From contig CAILUD010000070.1 of the NCBI GenBank assembly GCA_903837285.1, positions 1 through 42,647 on the forward strand: 42,647 bases of DNA, in the 5' to 3' direction. The notes under the pieces are model-generated. The model worked only from the letters and a program-made list of their open reading frames with translations, was not told where the DNA came from and did not search any database. The position numbers were made by a program, and so were the translations under genes. This document shows, piece by piece, positions 1 to 9,255 of the stretch. Origin of the DNA: an uncultured Bacteroidota bacterium. Lineage in GTDB: Bacteria > Bacteroidota > Bacteroidia > Bacteroidales > GWA2-32-17. Position 1 is the stretch's first letter, and the number at the start of each line of letters is the position of its first letter.

Positions 1-146
1 AATTTGTCATGAGAGAAAGTTTTTTGTTATGCAACTCAAAGTTAACCTACCTATCAGTATGTTGGTTTGAGATACTTAAATTCTTTCTCTTACTTTTTGT
101 TTTATAAAACGTTTAGGACGCTATTGGTCTTATAATTATAAATTTT

Positions 147-275
147 TTAAATAATATCTTTTGAAATTGCTTTTATTTCAATTGAATTATTCTCTCCAAT
201 ATACTCTAAAGAAATTTTAATCACATGGACTGCTGGCAACTTGCTGTAATTGTGGAGAGTACGGTCTGTTGGGCA
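147..275 (-). pseudogene. Possible degraded gene fragment in the 5' intergenic region
   Basis: The minus strand is open for about 42 codons and ends at a TAA at 147-149, with an in-frame stop just upstream at 276-278 and no start codon inside. The predicted peptide has a mixed, protein-like composition (for example HVIKISLEYIG and IEIKAISKDII), not low-complexity sequence. I do not recognise a family. It may be a decayed 3' end of a gene or part of a dispersed repeat. The rest of 1-358 shows only AT-rich DNA and the promoter of the next gene. Confidence 0.2.
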
Positions 276-327
276 TTAAAAACAAAGTATGTTAAATATT
301 AATACTCCTCAACCCATCAAAATTTCT

Positions 328-335
328 TACTTTTG
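328..335 (+). promoter_or_regulatory. Bacteroidota -7 box for the histidine kinase gene
   Basis: TACTTTTG matches the Bacteroidota -7 consensus TAnnTTTG and lies 23 nt upstream of the GTG start at 359. No convincing TTTG -33 element is present at the usual spacing, so this is a partial match. Confidence 0.4.
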
Positions 336-358
336 CAATTCTTTTCAGAAAAATAATT

Positions 359-1510
359 GTGAATATATACTCACGCAAACAGGCTTGGAAACTAATACTT
401 CTAATTATTGCAGTAATAATTGGTATATCTTCGCTTTGGGTAACTAACAATTTGGTTAAAAAACTTGAGCAAGAAGAAAGAAAGAAAATCGAGCTTTGGG
501 CCGAAGGAATGAAAGCCTTGGCTAATACACAAAATCCAGATCAGGACATAACTTTTATTTTTCAGGTAATTCGCAATAACGAAACTGTTCCGGTAATTGT
601 TACCGATAATAGAGACAGTATCGTTTTTGTACGTAATCTTGATTCTTTAAAAATAAATGACACAACATATTTACAGAGCAGGCTAGCAGACATGAAAGCT
701 CATTGCGATCCAATTGAACTTGTGATATCCGATAAACTTACCCAGTTTGTATATTATGAAGACTCTACTATCCTAATCAGGTTATTATATTATCCTTACA
801 TTCAACTGGCTGTAATTTTTCTTTTCATTTTGGTAGCATATTTTGCATTCAGTTCATCGCGTAAAGCAGAGCAAAACCAGGTTTGGGTTGGAATGGCAAA
901 AGAAACGGCACATCAGCTTGGCACGCCAATTTCGTCATTAATGGCATGGATTGAGCTACTCTCTTTAAAAAATGTAGATCAGGAAATTTTATTAGAAATT
1001 GGCAAAGACATTAAACGTTTAGAAATAGTTACCGAACGTTTTTCAAAAATAGGCTCAGGCACATCTTTGGTTCCAATAAATGTTATAGAAGTGCTAAACA
1101 ATGTTATAAGCTACATGAGAACCAGAACTTCTTCAAAAGTTCAATTTGTTTTAAACTATTCAACAACTAGCGAGTTACTGGTTCCGCTAAACCCGGCACT
1201 GTTCGAGTGGGTAATTGAAAATATTTGTAAAAATGCCATCGATTCTATGGAAAGTTCGGGCACTATAGAAATTTCATTGTATGATCAAATGCAAATGTTA
1301 TTTATTGATATTAAAGACTCGGGAAGAGGTATTTCAAAATCAAAATATAAAACTGTTTTTCAACCAGGATATACAACTAAAAAACGTGGCTGGGGCTTGG
1401 GTTTAAGCCTTTCAAAGCGAATAATAGAAGTTTATCATAATGGAAAAATATTTGTAAAATCTTCGGAAATTAATGTTGGCACTACATTTCGTATTGCTTT
1501 AAAAAAATAA
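359..1510 (+). CDS. Sensor histidine kinase, membrane-bound, orphan
   Basis: The 383-residue protein has two membrane helices, at about 12-32 and 147-165, enclosing a periplasmic sensor region of about 115 residues. The cytoplasmic part starts with the dimerisation/phosphoacceptor helix, where H185 sits in AHQLGTPISS, a variant of the usual HELRTPL found in many Bacteroidota kinases. An HATPase domain follows, with N box ENICKNAID (287-295), G1 box DSGRG (320-324) and G2 box GWGLGLSL (344-351). No HAMP or PAS domain is evident. It should autophosphorylate and pass phosphate to a response regulator, but none is encoded nearby, so signal and partner are unknown. The start is GTG; no nearby ATG leaves the first helix intact. 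Confidence 0.9.
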   Translation: MNIYSRKQAWKLILLIIAVIIGISSLWVTNNLVKKLEQEERKKIELWAEGMKALANTQNPDQDITFIFQVIRNNETVPVIVTDNRDSIVFVRNLDSLKINDTTYLQSRLADMKAHCDPIELVISDKLTQFVYYEDSTILIRLLYYPYIQLAVIFLFILVAYFAFSSSRKAEQNQVWVGMAKETAHQLGTPISSLMAWIELLSLKNVDQEILLEIGKDIKRLEIVTERFSKIGSGTSLVPINVIEVLNNVISYMRTRTSSKVQFVLNYSTTSELLVPLNPALFEWVIENICKNAIDSMESSGTIEISLYDQMQMLFIDIKDSGRGISKSKYKTVFQPGYTTKKRGWGLGLSLSKRIIEVYHNGKIFVKSSEINVGTTFRIALKK

Positions 1511-1587
1511 TTTCTGATTTTACAGTTTTTGATTAAAAATATATTTATTGGGTTAAAGTACACCTATTTACCTTTAAAAATAATGTA

Positions 1588-1623
1588 TTTGGGTTTTTTA
1601 TTCTGATAATATTTATACCTTTG
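1588..1623 (+). promoter_or_regulatory. Promoter of the DUF177-rpmF-plsX-fabH operon
   Basis: TACCTTTG at 1616-1623 is a perfect TAnnTTTG -7 box. A TTTG lies at 1588-1591, but the 24-nt spacer is longer than the usual 19-21. Transcription would begin around 1628, just before the DUF177 start codon, leaving a very short leader. Confidence 0.5.
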
Positions 1624-1640
1624 CGAAAATTTTTTTGAGA

Positions 1641-2162
1641 GTGAAAAAGATGACAGAGTTTATCATTCCTTTCATAGGTTTGAAGGCAGGTGAGCATGTA
1701 TTCAACTATGATATAGATACTTCATTTTTGAAGAAATTTGATAATTCAGAAATTAAAGGCATTGAGCTAACTGTTGAAGTAAAAATGGTAAAGAATATTA
1801 ATTTATTGGAATTCAATTTCCAATTAAACGGAAACGTACAGGTTGAGTGCGACATTTGCCTCGATAACGTAAGTTTACCCGTTGATTATCATTCTTACTT
1901 AATAGCTAAACTCGAAAATGTTGAAGATGATGAAGACGATATTATTTATCTTAAACCAGATGAAAGCGAGATAGATATATCGCAATTTATTTATGAAAGC
2001 ATAGTTTTTTCTTTACCTTTAAAAAGAGTCCATCCTGATAAAAGAGGAAAAAACAAATGCAATCCCGAAATGATTAAAAAACTAAAATTACATTTAGTTG
2101 ATAATGTTGAAGAAACCCAAGACCCTAGATGGAATGATTTAAAAAATTTGTTGAATAATTAA
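1641..2162 (+). CDS. DUF177/YceD family protein
   Basis: The protein has about 173 residues and resembles the DUF177 (YceD) family, whose gene almost always precedes rpmF. YceD-like proteins are linked to 23S rRNA metabolism in other bacteria; the exact role here is inferred. A CxxC-type pair (ECDIC, about residue 73) and an acidic stretch (VEDDEDD) are visible, and a further Cys lies in GKNKCNP. The start is uncertain: TTG at 1635, GTG at 1641 and ATG at 1650 are all in frame. I chose GTG because it gives the common short basic start before the conserved EFIIPF strand. It is separated from rpmF by only 11 nt and is surely co-transcribed with it. Confidence 0.8.
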   Translation: MKKMTEFIIPFIGLKAGEHVFNYDIDTSFLKKFDNSEIKGIELTVEVKMVKNINLLEFNFQLNGNVQVECDICLDNVSLPVDYHSYLIAKLENVEDDEDDIIYLKPDESEIDISQFIYESIVFSLPLKRVHPDKRGKNKCNPEMIKKLKLHLVDNVEETQDPRWNDLKNLLNN

Positions 2163-2173
2163 ATAATAAGAAA

Positions 2174-2359
2174 ATGCCACATCCAAAGAGAAAACACTCG
2201 AAACAAAGAAGAGACAAAAGGAGAACCCACGATAAGGCTATTGCTCCTACATTAGCAACTTGTTCAAATTGCAGCGCAACGGTACAATTCCATCATGTTT
2301 GTCCAGAATGCGGTTTCTACAGAGGCAAAAAAGCCATTGAGAAAGAGGTTGCAGTTTAA
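2174..2359 (+). CDS. rpmF: 50S ribosomal protein L32, zinc-binding form
   Basis: The 61-residue basic protein begins with the typical HPKRKHSKQRRDKRR segment and contains two CxxC pairs (CSNC at about 30-33 and CPEC at about 44-47). This is the zinc-ribbon (C+) form of L32, not the zinc-free paralogue seen under zinc limitation in some bacteria. It is a structural protein of the large ribosomal subunit. Full length for the family. It sits between DUF177 and plsX in the arrangement common to many bacteria. Confidence 0.97.
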   Translation: MPHPKRKHSKQRRDKRRTHDKAIAPTLATCSNCSATVQFHHVCPECGFYRGKKAIEKEVAV

Positions 2360-2368
2360 TTTTCGTTG

Positions 2369-3307
2369 ATGAAAATTGGTGTTGATATTATGGGTGGCGA
2401 TTTTGCCCCCGAGTTTACACTACAAGGTGCTGTAATGGCACGAAAACAACTTCCGGAAGGAATAAAGTTAGTTTTAGTAGGACCGTGCGAAAAAATTAAT
2501 TCTTTTCTTCTTGAAAATGGCGAAAATATAACAAATTACGAGGTTGTAGATGCTCCTGATGTAATCGAAATGGGAGATCATCCTTCAAAAGCGTTTGCAC
2601 AAAAACCAAAATCAAGCATTGCGGTTGGATTTGACCTTTTAAACAAAGGCCTAATTGATGGTTTTGCCAGTGCCGGAAATACCGGTGCAGTTTTGGTTGG
2701 AACAATGTATACTATAAAATCAATACTTGGTGTAATTCGTCCATGCATTGCCGCAACTGTACCGCGTAAAGACGGAAGTAATTTAATTCTTGCCGATGTT
2801 GGAATAAATCCAGATTGCAAGCCTGACGTGTTATATCAATATGCAATTTTAGCATCTAAATATGCTGAACATTTATATGGCGTTAAAAATCCGAGAGTTG
2901 GCTTGTTAAATGTAGGTTCAGAACCCGAAAAAGGCAATCTTCTTGCTAAAGCAACTTTCGATTTAATGAAAGAAACTTCACATTTTAACTTTATTGGTAA
3001 TATTGAAGGAAACGATTTATTAAACAGCGATAAAGCCGATGTAGCTATTTGCGATGGTTTCGTTGGAAATATTCTACTAAAACAAGCCGAAGGTTTTTAT
3101 CAAATGTTGAAAGAAAGCAATTTAGCAACCGATTATATTGAAAGATTTAATTTTGAAAACTATGGTGGATTACCCATTCTAGGTGTAAATAAAACTGTTA
3201 TTATTGGCCATGGAGCTTCTACTTCTAAAGCAGTAATGAACATGATACTTCTCACCTACAATGTTGAAAATTCAAAGTTAATTTACAAACTGAAAGAAAT
3301 TTTTTAA
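2369..3307 (+). CDS. plsX: Phosphate acyltransferase PlsX
   Basis: The 312-residue protein starts with KIGVDIMGGDFAPE, the PlsX signature, and has the conserved GNTGAVL and CDGFVGNI segments. PlsX converts acyl-ACP and phosphate into acyl-phosphate, the acyl donor for PlsY in glycerophospholipid synthesis; it is a peripheral membrane enzyme. An in-frame TTG at 2366 directly precedes the ATG at 2369; ATG is chosen. The gene is 9 nt after rpmF and 3 nt before fabH, so the four genes form one operon that ties ribosome protein and lipid synthesis together. Confidence 0.96.
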   Translation: MKIGVDIMGGDFAPEFTLQGAVMARKQLPEGIKLVLVGPCEKINSFLLENGENITNYEVVDAPDVIEMGDHPSKAFAQKPKSSIAVGFDLLNKGLIDGFASAGNTGAVLVGTMYTIKSILGVIRPCIAATVPRKDGSNLILADVGINPDCKPDVLYQYAILASKYAEHLYGVKNPRVGLLNVGSEPEKGNLLAKATFDLMKETSHFNFIGNIEGNDLLNSDKADVAICDGFVGNILLKQAEGFYQMLKESNLATDYIERFNFENYGGLPILGVNKTVIIGHGASTSKAVMNMILLTYNVENSKLIYKLKEIF

Positions 3308-3310
3308 ATC

Positions 3311-4306
3311 ATGCAAAATTTAAAAGCTGTAATTACTGGGGTTGGCAGTTATGTTCCTGATTATATTTTAACTAACGAGGAGCTTAGTAAAATGGTTGAT
3401 ACCACCGACGAATGGATAATGACACGTATTGGTATTAAAGAAAGACATATTTTACGCGAACCGGGAAAAGGATCGAGCGATTTAGGCTTTGAAGCTGTAA
3501 AACAGCTTTTGCAAAAAACAAATATTAAACCCGAAGAAATTGATTTGTTAATTTGTGCTACCGTTACACCCGACATGCAATTTCCTGCTACTGCTAATAT
3601 TATTTGCGATAAAGTTGGAATAAAAAATGCTTTTAGTTATGATTTAAATGCAGGCTGTAGTGGCTTTTTATACGCATTAGCTACTGGCTGTAAATTTATT
3701 GAGACTGGGAAATACAAAAAAGTAATTGTTGTTGGAACCGAAAAAATGTCATCCATTGTTGACTATACCGACCGTGCTGTTTGTCCAATTTTTGGCGATG
3801 GTGCTGGTGCAGTAATGCTCGAACCAACAACAGAAAATATTGGAATTATTGACGAAATTTTACTTTCAGATGGCGCCGGAAGAGTGCACTTACATCAGAA
3901 AGCTGGTGGTTCGGTAAAACCATCGTCTTTTGAAACCGTTGCAGCAAAAGAACATTTTATTTATCAGGAAGGACAACCTGTTTTTAAATGGGCAGTTTCT
4001 AAAATGGCCGACGTTTCGGTTGAAATTATGGAACGTAATAACATTAAACCCGAAGATCTTGCCTGGCTAGTTCCCCATCAAGCCAATATGCGAATTATTG
4101 ACGCAACAGCTAACCGAATGAATCTTGATAAAAAACAAGTTATGATCAACATTCAAAAATATGGCAATACAACTTCTGCAACTTTGCCACTTTGTTTAAG
4201 CGATTGGGAACCTTTACTTAAAAAAGGCGATAATATTATTCTATCTGCTTTTGGCGCTGGGTTTACCTGGGGCGCTATTTATTTAAAATGGGGATATAAT
4301 AGCTAA
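3311..4306 (+). CDS. fabH: 3-oxoacyl-ACP synthase III (FabH)
   Basis: The 331-residue enzyme starts fatty acid synthesis by condensing acetyl-CoA (or a branched primer) with malonyl-ACP. The Cys-His-Asn triad is complete: C116 in NAGCSGFL, H256 in VPHQANMRI and N286 in YGNTTSA. The [13 protein letters not shown] segment near residue 30 is typical of FabH. It begins 3 nt after plsX, the classical order. Length is normal for the family. A dispersed repeat starts about 15 nt after its stop codon. Confidence 0.97.
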   Translation: MQNLKAVITGVGSYVPDYILTNEELSKMVDTTDEWIMTRIGIKERHILREPGKGSSDLGFEAVKQLLQKTNIKPEEIDLLICATVTPDMQFPATANIICDKVGIKNAFSYDLNAGCSGFLYALATGCKFIETGKYKKVIVVGTEKMSSIVDYTDRAVCPIFGDGAGAVMLEPTTENIGIIDEILLSDGAGRVHLHQKAGGSVKPSSFETVAAKEHFIYQEGQPVFKWAVSKMADVSVEIMERNNIKPEDLAWLVPHQANMRIIDATANRMNLDKKQVMINIQKYGNTTSATLPLCLSDWEPLLKKGDNIILSAFGAGFTWGAIYLKWGYNS

Positions 4307-4320
4307 AACGTATATTCTTA

Positions 4321-4397
4321 AAATAGGCCAACCTATTGTCCCTCTTTTTTGAAGAGGGTTGGGAGATGAATAAAAGAATTGGGCTATTTTATAATCC
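4321..4397. repeat. Dispersed intergenic repeat, copy A
   Basis: About 77 nt are nearly the same as 6446-6521 (copy B), including the shared block GAGATGAATAAAAGAAT and the end GGGCTATTTTATAATCC. The outer arms are imperfect inverted repeats (AAATAGGCCAA against TTGGGCTATTT). An inner hairpin pairs CCCTCTT with AAGAGGG around TTTTG. It lies directly after fabH and may also act as a terminator. It could be a MITE-like or REP-like sequence. Confidence 0.8.
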
Positions 4398-4497
4398 GCA
4401 GCATACAAATAATATAACAACAATCTCTTCTTTACATTTTAATTTCTACATACATTTCCATTTTTCTGTATAATTTTACTTTTTTAAAATTATTGTG

Positions 4498-5184
4498 ATG
4501 CGGAATTGGTTTGTTGATTTTCTTAACCTTTTTTATCCTAATTTATGCGCAGCTTGCGGCGAAAAATTGTTAACCCAAGAAAAAGTTATATGCACTAAAT
4601 GTCTTGTAGATTTACCACGAACTAATTTTCATTACGAACACGATAATCCTGTTAGTCAATTGTTTTGGGGAAGAGTTAATATTCAAAATGCTACTGCACT
4701 TTTCAGATTTCAAAAGGGTTCGCGATTTCAAGGTTTGCTACACTTACTAAAATATAAAGGCCGACAAGATGTTGGCGAAGAACTTGGGCGACAATTAGGA
4801 TTTGAATTAAAAAAATCAGAATTGTTTAATGCCGTTAATGTCGTAATACCAGTTCCGTTACATCCCAAACGAGAAAAAAAACGAGGGTATAATCAGGCAG
4901 AGTGCATTGCAAAAGGTATTGCCGAAAGTATGGGAATTGAAATGCAAGCCAGAAATATGTCTAGAAATGTTGAGACACAAACCCAAACAAAAAAATCAAG
5001 AATTGAACGCTGGAAAAATGTAGATTCGATTTTTGAAATTAAACATCCCGAAAAACTTAACAATAAACACATTCTTTTAGTAGACGATGTTGTAACAACT
5101 GGCGCAACATTAGAGGCCTGTGCTCAGGAATTATTAAAAACCCAAGGAACTACAGTAAACATTGCCGCTTTAGCAACAGCATAA
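4498..5184 (+). CDS. ComF family phosphoribosyltransferase-like protein
   Basis: The 228-residue protein begins with a double-Cys zinc-ribbon (CAACGEKL and CTKC, residues about 17-37), followed by a phosphoribosyltransferase fold with the PRPP-binding motif ILLVDDVVTTGATL near residue 195. This is the ComF/GntX layout. ComF is needed for transport of transforming DNA into the cytoplasm in naturally competent bacteria, but many ComF-like proteins lie in non-competent species and their reaction is unknown. A GTG at 4495 directly precedes the ATG at 4498; ATG is preferred. Only 4 nt separate it from the next gene. Confidence 0.9.
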   Translation: MRNWFVDFLNLFYPNLCAACGEKLLTQEKVICTKCLVDLPRTNFHYEHDNPVSQLFWGRVNIQNATALFRFQKGSRFQGLLHLLKYKGRQDVGEELGRQLGFELKKSELFNAVNVVIPVPLHPKREKKRGYNQAECIAKGIAESMGIEMQARNMSRNVETQTQTKKSRIERWKNVDSIFEIKHPEKLNNKHILLVDDVVTTGATLEACAQELLKTQGTTVNIAALATA

Positions 5185-5188
5185 AAAT

Positions 5189-6427
5189 ATGATAACCGAA
5201 AAACACAAAATAATTAACGATCCGGTTTATGGATTTATTACAATGCCTACCGGCAAGAATCATTTGCTGGTTAAACATCCATGGTTTCAAAGATTAAGAC
5301 ATATTCGCCAACTTGGGTTAGCTTTTTTAGTTTATCCCGGAGCTATTCACACTAGATTTCAGCATGGGTTAGGGGCACATTATCTTACAACCTTAGCTAT
5401 TGATGTATTAAAAAGCACAGGTCTTGAAATTACAAAAGAAGAATCATCTGCAGTATGTGCTGCAATTTTGTTACACGATATTGGTCACGGACCATTTTCG
5501 CACGCTCTGGAACATACTTTTACAAATAACATTAAACACGAAACTATCTCCGAATTATTTATGGAGGGTCTTAACAAAGAATTTGACGGGCACCTTGACT
5601 TAACCATAGAAATTTTTAAAAACAATTATAATAAAAAGTTTTTACATCAGTTGGTCTCAAGCCAGCTGGATATGGATAGATTAGATTATTTAAAACGCGA
5701 CAGTTTTTTTACAGGTGTTTCTGAGGGTGTTATTGGTAGCGACAGAATAATAAAAATGCTGAACGTTGTTAACGACAATCTGGTTGTTGATGAAAAGGGA
5801 ATTTATTCCATCGAGAAATTCTTGATCGCTAGAAGATTAATGTACTGGCAAGTTTATTTTCATAAAACAGTGTTGGCGGCAGAACAAATGCTGGTAAATA
5901 TTCTACAAAAAGCAAGAGAATTAATTCAACAGAAAGTTCCATTACAAATGACACCAATAATGTTGAATTTTTTATCTAATAACTATTCCGAAGCAGATTT
6001 ACGCAACAACCCAAATATATTAAATAACTTTTCTAAACTCGACGATAACGATTTACTTTCTTCCATAAAATTATGGGCAGAATGTGAAAACAAAGCATTC
6101 TCGCTGCTTTGTAATCGATTTATAAATAGAGAGCTATTAAAAATAGAACTGCAAAATCATCCTTTTTCTGAAGATCTTATTGACGAATATATTACTAAAA
6201 CATCAAAAATATTTGGCATTTCAAAAAAAGAAGCTACTTCATTTGTTTTCACAAATTCGGCCACAAATAATGCCTACAACGCTAACGATGATCGCATTAA
6301 TATTCTTTATAAATCAGGTGAAATTAAAGATATAACAATAGCCTCAGATATGCTAAATCTTCAGGTGCTTTCAAAAAATGTTGTTAAATACTTTTTTTGT
6401 TATCCCGAAGAATGTCGAAAACAATAA
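5189..6427 (+). CDS. HD-domain phosphohydrolase, dGTPase/SAMHD1-like
   Basis: The 412-residue protein carries an HD domain: HTRFQHGLGAHYL (54-66) supplies the first His, HDIGHGPFSH (96-105) the HD dyad, and SSQLDMDRLDYLKRD (157-171) the distal Asp. This pattern is shared with the SAMHD1/dGTPase-like branch of HD hydrolases, so a nucleotide triphosphatase activity is the best guess, though the substrate is not proven. The C-terminal 200 residues are helical without a recognised domain. It is probably co-transcribed with the comF-like gene 4 nt upstream. A copy of the dispersed repeat starts 19 nt after its stop. Confidence 0.85.
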   Translation: MITEKHKIINDPVYGFITMPTGKNHLLVKHPWFQRLRHIRQLGLAFLVYPGAIHTRFQHGLGAHYLTTLAIDVLKSTGLEITKEESSAVCAAILLHDIGHGPFSHALEHTFTNNIKHETISELFMEGLNKEFDGHLDLTIEIFKNNYNKKFLHQLVSSQLDMDRLDYLKRDSFFTGVSEGVIGSDRIIKMLNVVNDNLVVDEKGIYSIEKFLIARRLMYWQVYFHKTVLAAEQMLVNILQKARELIQQKVPLQMTPIMLNFLSNNYSEADLRNNPNILNNFSKLDDNDLLSSIKLWAECENKAFSLLCNRFINRELLKIELQNHPFSEDLIDEYITKTSKIFGISKKEATSFVFTNSATNNAYNANDDRINILYKSGEIKDITIASDMLNLQVLSKNVVKYFFCYPEECRKQ

Positions 6428-6445
6428 TACCAATTATGATTATAA

Positions 6446-6521
6446 AAAAAGCCCAACCAATTGTCCCTCTTTTTGAAGATGGTATGGAGATGAATAAAAG
6501 AATCGGGCTATTTTATAATCC
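6446..6521. repeat. Dispersed intergenic repeat, copy B
   Basis: This is the second copy of the repeat at 4321-4397, about 2.1 kb away and in the same orientation. The central hairpin has a mismatch (AAGATGG in place of AAGAGGG), while the outer arms AAAAAAGCCC and GGGCTATTTT still pair. Like copy A it lies directly downstream of a gene. Confidence 0.8.
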
Positions 6522-6589
6522 AGTGCTGCTGACAAATTGTATAATATAATCAACAGCCAATTAACACAGTAGCTAAACTGTTTAGGAAT

Positions 6590-6620
6590 TTTGATATTGT
6601 TAAATTTGGACTTACTTTTA
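6590..6620 (+). promoter_or_regulatory. Promoter of lpxD
   Basis: TTTG at 6590-6593, a 19-nt spacer, then TACTTTTA at 6613-6620 fits the Bacteroidota -33/-7 pattern with one mismatch. The start codon follows 14 nt later. Confidence 0.6.
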
Positions 6621-6634
6621 CATTTATTATTTGA

Positions 6635-7684
6635 ATGGAGTTTTCGGCAAAAAATATTGCAGCTTTTTTGAATGGAACTATCGAGGGAAACCCTGATGTT
6701 ATTGTAACATCTATTGCAAAAATTGAAGATGGCAAACCCGGAGATTTATCTTTTTTGAGTAACCTGCTTTATGAAAAATATCTTTACTGTTCCAAATCAA
6801 GCATTATTTTAATAAATAACGATTTTAAGCCTAGTCAGAAAGTAAATGCAACTTTAATTAGAGTCGAAAATGCTTATCAGGCATTTGCCGATTTGCTTGA
6901 ACTTTATCAAAAAACAATTTCATCACCAATAGGTATAGAGTCTCCAAGTTTTATTGATAACACTGCTTTAGTAAACGAAAATGTTTATATCGGAGCCTTT
7001 TCATATATTGCAAAAAATGCAACAATAGGAAAAGATTCTAAAATCTACCCGAATACCTTTATTGGCGAGAATGTAAAAATTGGTGAAAACACTTTAATTT
7101 TTTCAGGCGCTAGAATTTATCACAACTGCGTTATTGGCAATAATTGTATAATCCATTCAAATACGGTAATAGGATCAGATGGATTCGGGTTTGCACCACA
7201 GCAAGACTCTAATTATAAGAAAGTTCCTCAAATTGGCAATGTAATAATTGAAGATTTTGTTGAAATTGGCTCAAATACTTGTATCGATAGAGCAACAATG
7301 GGGTCCACAATAATCAGAAAAGGAGTAAAGTTAGATAACCTAATTCAAATTGGCCATAATGTAGAAATTGGCGAAAACACTGTTATCGCTGCTCAATCTG
7401 GCATTGCCGGATCATCAAAAGTTGGCAAAAATTGTATGATTGGCGGACAATGTGGAATTGTTGGGCACATTTCAATTGCCGATGAAGTTAAAATTGCAGC
7501 ACAATCTGGAATTAGTAACAGTATTACTAAAAAAGGCGAAATTGTACAAGGATCGCCTGCATTCTCAATAAAGAATTATCAAAAATCTTATGTTGTATTT
7601 AAAAATCTACCCGATTTACAACAAAGAATTAACCAACTTCATCACGAATTAGAATTATTGAAAGAATTACATCAAGCTCAATAA
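6635..7684 (+). CDS. lpxD: UDP-3-O-acylglucosamine N-acyltransferase LpxD
   Basis: The 349-residue protein has an N-terminal uridine-binding domain (about 1-100), then a left-handed beta-helix of many hexapeptide repeats (about 105-315; for example [20 protein letters not shown]), and a C-terminal helix. LpxD adds the second 3-hydroxyacyl chain, from acyl-ACP, to UDP-3-O-acyl-glucosamine in lipid A synthesis. The [10 protein letters not shown] segment near residue 236 contains the conserved catalytic-region His. It is followed by lpxC/fabZ after a 129-nt gap that holds its own promoter, so the lipid A genes are clustered but probably have more than one transcript. Confidence 0.96.
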   Translation: MEFSAKNIAAFLNGTIEGNPDVIVTSIAKIEDGKPGDLSFLSNLLYEKYLYCSKSSIILINNDFKPSQKVNATLIRVENAYQAFADLLELYQKTISSPIGIESPSFIDNTALVNENVYIGAFSYIAKNATIGKDSKIYPNTFIGENVKIGENTLIFSGARIYHNCVIGNNCIIHSNTVIGSDGFGFAPQQDSNYKKVPQIGNVIIEDFVEIGSNTCIDRATMGSTIIRKGVKLDNLIQIGHNVEIGENTVIAAQSGIAGSSKVGKNCMIGGQCGIVGHISIADEVKIAAQSGISNSITKKGEIVQGSPAFSIKNYQKSYVVFKNLPDLQQRINQLHHELELLKELHQAQ

Positions 7685-7757
7685 TCTATTTTTTCACTTT
7701 TTATCCAAAATTTACTTATTTATTTTATAAAACATGCGATTAAACTATTGTTTTGTT

Positions 7758-7787
7758 TTTGTAAATTAATCACAAGCTATATCTTTG
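7758..7787 (+). promoter_or_regulatory. Promoter of lpxC/fabZ
   Basis: TATCTTTG at 7780-7787 is a perfect -7 box, with TTTG at 7758-7761 and an 18-nt spacer. It lies 27 nt upstream of the lpxC/fabZ ATG. Confidence 0.6.
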
Positions 7788-7813
7788 TCTTTTAATTAAA
7801 AAATATTCTGCCA

Positions 7814-9232
7814 ATGGCAGGCGAGAAACAAAAAACACTAAAATCACCGGTATCAATTTCCGGAATCGGCCTACATACTGGTATGCCGGCAACTGTTGTA
7901 ATTAAAACAGCACCAGCCAATCACGGCTATATTTTTAAACGTGTAGATGTTGAAGGTACTCCTACTATCAGGTCTATAATCGATAACGTTTCTGAAACAG
8001 CTCGTGGAACTACACTTGGTGAAAATGGCGTTACCGTAAACACTGTAGAGCATTTATTGAGTGCGCTTTACGGTCTAGGAATTGATAATGCCTTAATTGA
8101 AATTGACGGACCCGAAGTTCCTATTCTTGATGGTAGCGCTGGTCAAATAGTTGAAGCTATTGATAAAGCTGGAATAATGGAACAAAATGAGGCACGCGTT
8201 TTTTTTGAAATAAAACAGCCCATTACTTTTTCTGTACCCGAAAAAGGAATTGAATATTTAGTGATTCCTGATAATAGCTATAACGTAACAGTGCTAATTG
8301 ATTATAATTCAACTATTTTAGTTAATCAATTTGCGTCATTAGAAAATATCGAAAACTATAGAACTGAGATATCTACTTCACGAACATTTGTTTTTCTTCA
8401 CGAACTTGAACTTTTAGCAAAAAACGGTTTAATAAAAGGTGGCGATTTAGATAATGCTTTAGTTATTGTAGACAGACATTTACCAAAAGAAGAACTGGAT
8501 TATTTAGCAGATTTATTTCAAAAACCACATCTCGATTTTGAACCTAAAAAAGGGATACTTAATAATACCGAATTAAGACATTCTAACGAACCTGCCCGTC
8601 ACAAATTACTCGACTTAATTGGCGATCTTTCTCTTATTGGATTGCCTATAAAAGGTAAAATTATTGCAACCAGACCTGGTCACAAAACCAATATTGAACT
8701 TGCAAGATTAATTCAACAACAGATTAAAAAAGAGAAAGCAAAAAATCAAGTTCCTACTTATGATATTTATGCCAAACCATTACTTGATATAAACGAGATA
8801 AGAAAAAGACTTCCTCACCGATACCCATTTCTTCTTGTAGATAAAATTCTTGAGATGAAAGACACTTATGTGGTTGGATTAAAGAACGTAACGGTAAATG
8901 AAGGTTTTTTTGTTGGACATTTTCCCGACGAACCAGTAATGCCCGGGGTATTACAAATTGAAGCTATGGCTCAAACCGGAGGTATCATGGCATTAAGTTC
9001 AGTGCCAGATCCACAGAATTATGCAACTCTTTTCATGAAAATAGACAATGTAAGATTTAGAAATAAAGTAATTCCTGGCGATACTCTTATTTTTAGATTA
9101 GACCTTTTATCGCCTATTCGTCGTGGCTTATGCCATATGAGAGGAGTAGCAACTGTTGGAAATAAAATAGTTATGGAAGCAGAAATGCTGGCCCAGATTA
9201 TTAAAGTTACCGACGATAAACCTAAAAAATAA
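7814..9232 (+). CDS. lpxC/fabZ: Bifunctional LpxC/FabZ: UDP-3-O-acyl-GlcNAc deacetylase and 3-hydroxyacyl-ACP dehydratase
   Basis: The 472-residue fusion joins two enzymes. Residues about 5-310 form LpxC, the zinc deacetylase and first committed step of lipid A synthesis, with zinc ligand H80 in TVEHLLSALYG and the downstream LRHSNEPARHKLLDLIGD segment. Residues about 325-468 form FabZ, with LPHRYPFLLVDKI and the active-site segment GHFPDEPVMPGVLQIEA, which dehydrates 3-hydroxyacyl-ACP. Both use 3-hydroxyacyl chains, so the fusion links the branch point between lipid A and fatty acid elongation. The fusion is normal in Bacteroidota. It is followed 23 nt later by lpxA. Confidence 0.97.
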   Translation: MAGEKQKTLKSPVSISGIGLHTGMPATVVIKTAPANHGYIFKRVDVEGTPTIRSIIDNVSETARGTTLGENGVTVNTVEHLLSALYGLGIDNALIEIDGPEVPILDGSAGQIVEAIDKAGIMEQNEARVFFEIKQPITFSVPEKGIEYLVIPDNSYNVTVLIDYNSTILVNQFASLENIENYRTEISTSRTFVFLHELELLAKNGLIKGGDLDNALVIVDRHLPKEELDYLADLFQKPHLDFEPKKGILNNTELRHSNEPARHKLLDLIGDLSLIGLPIKGKIIATRPGHKTNIELARLIQQQIKKEKAKNQVPTYDIYAKPLLDINEIRKRLPHRYPFLLVDKILEMKDTYVVGLKNVTVNEGFFVGHFPDEPVMPGVLQIEAMAQTGGIMALSSVPDPQNYATLFMKIDNVRFRNKVIPGDTLIFRLDLLSPIRRGLCHMRGVATVGNKIVMEAEMLAQIIKVTDDKPKK

Positions 9233-9255
9233 TAGAACTTATTAATATCTAGTAA

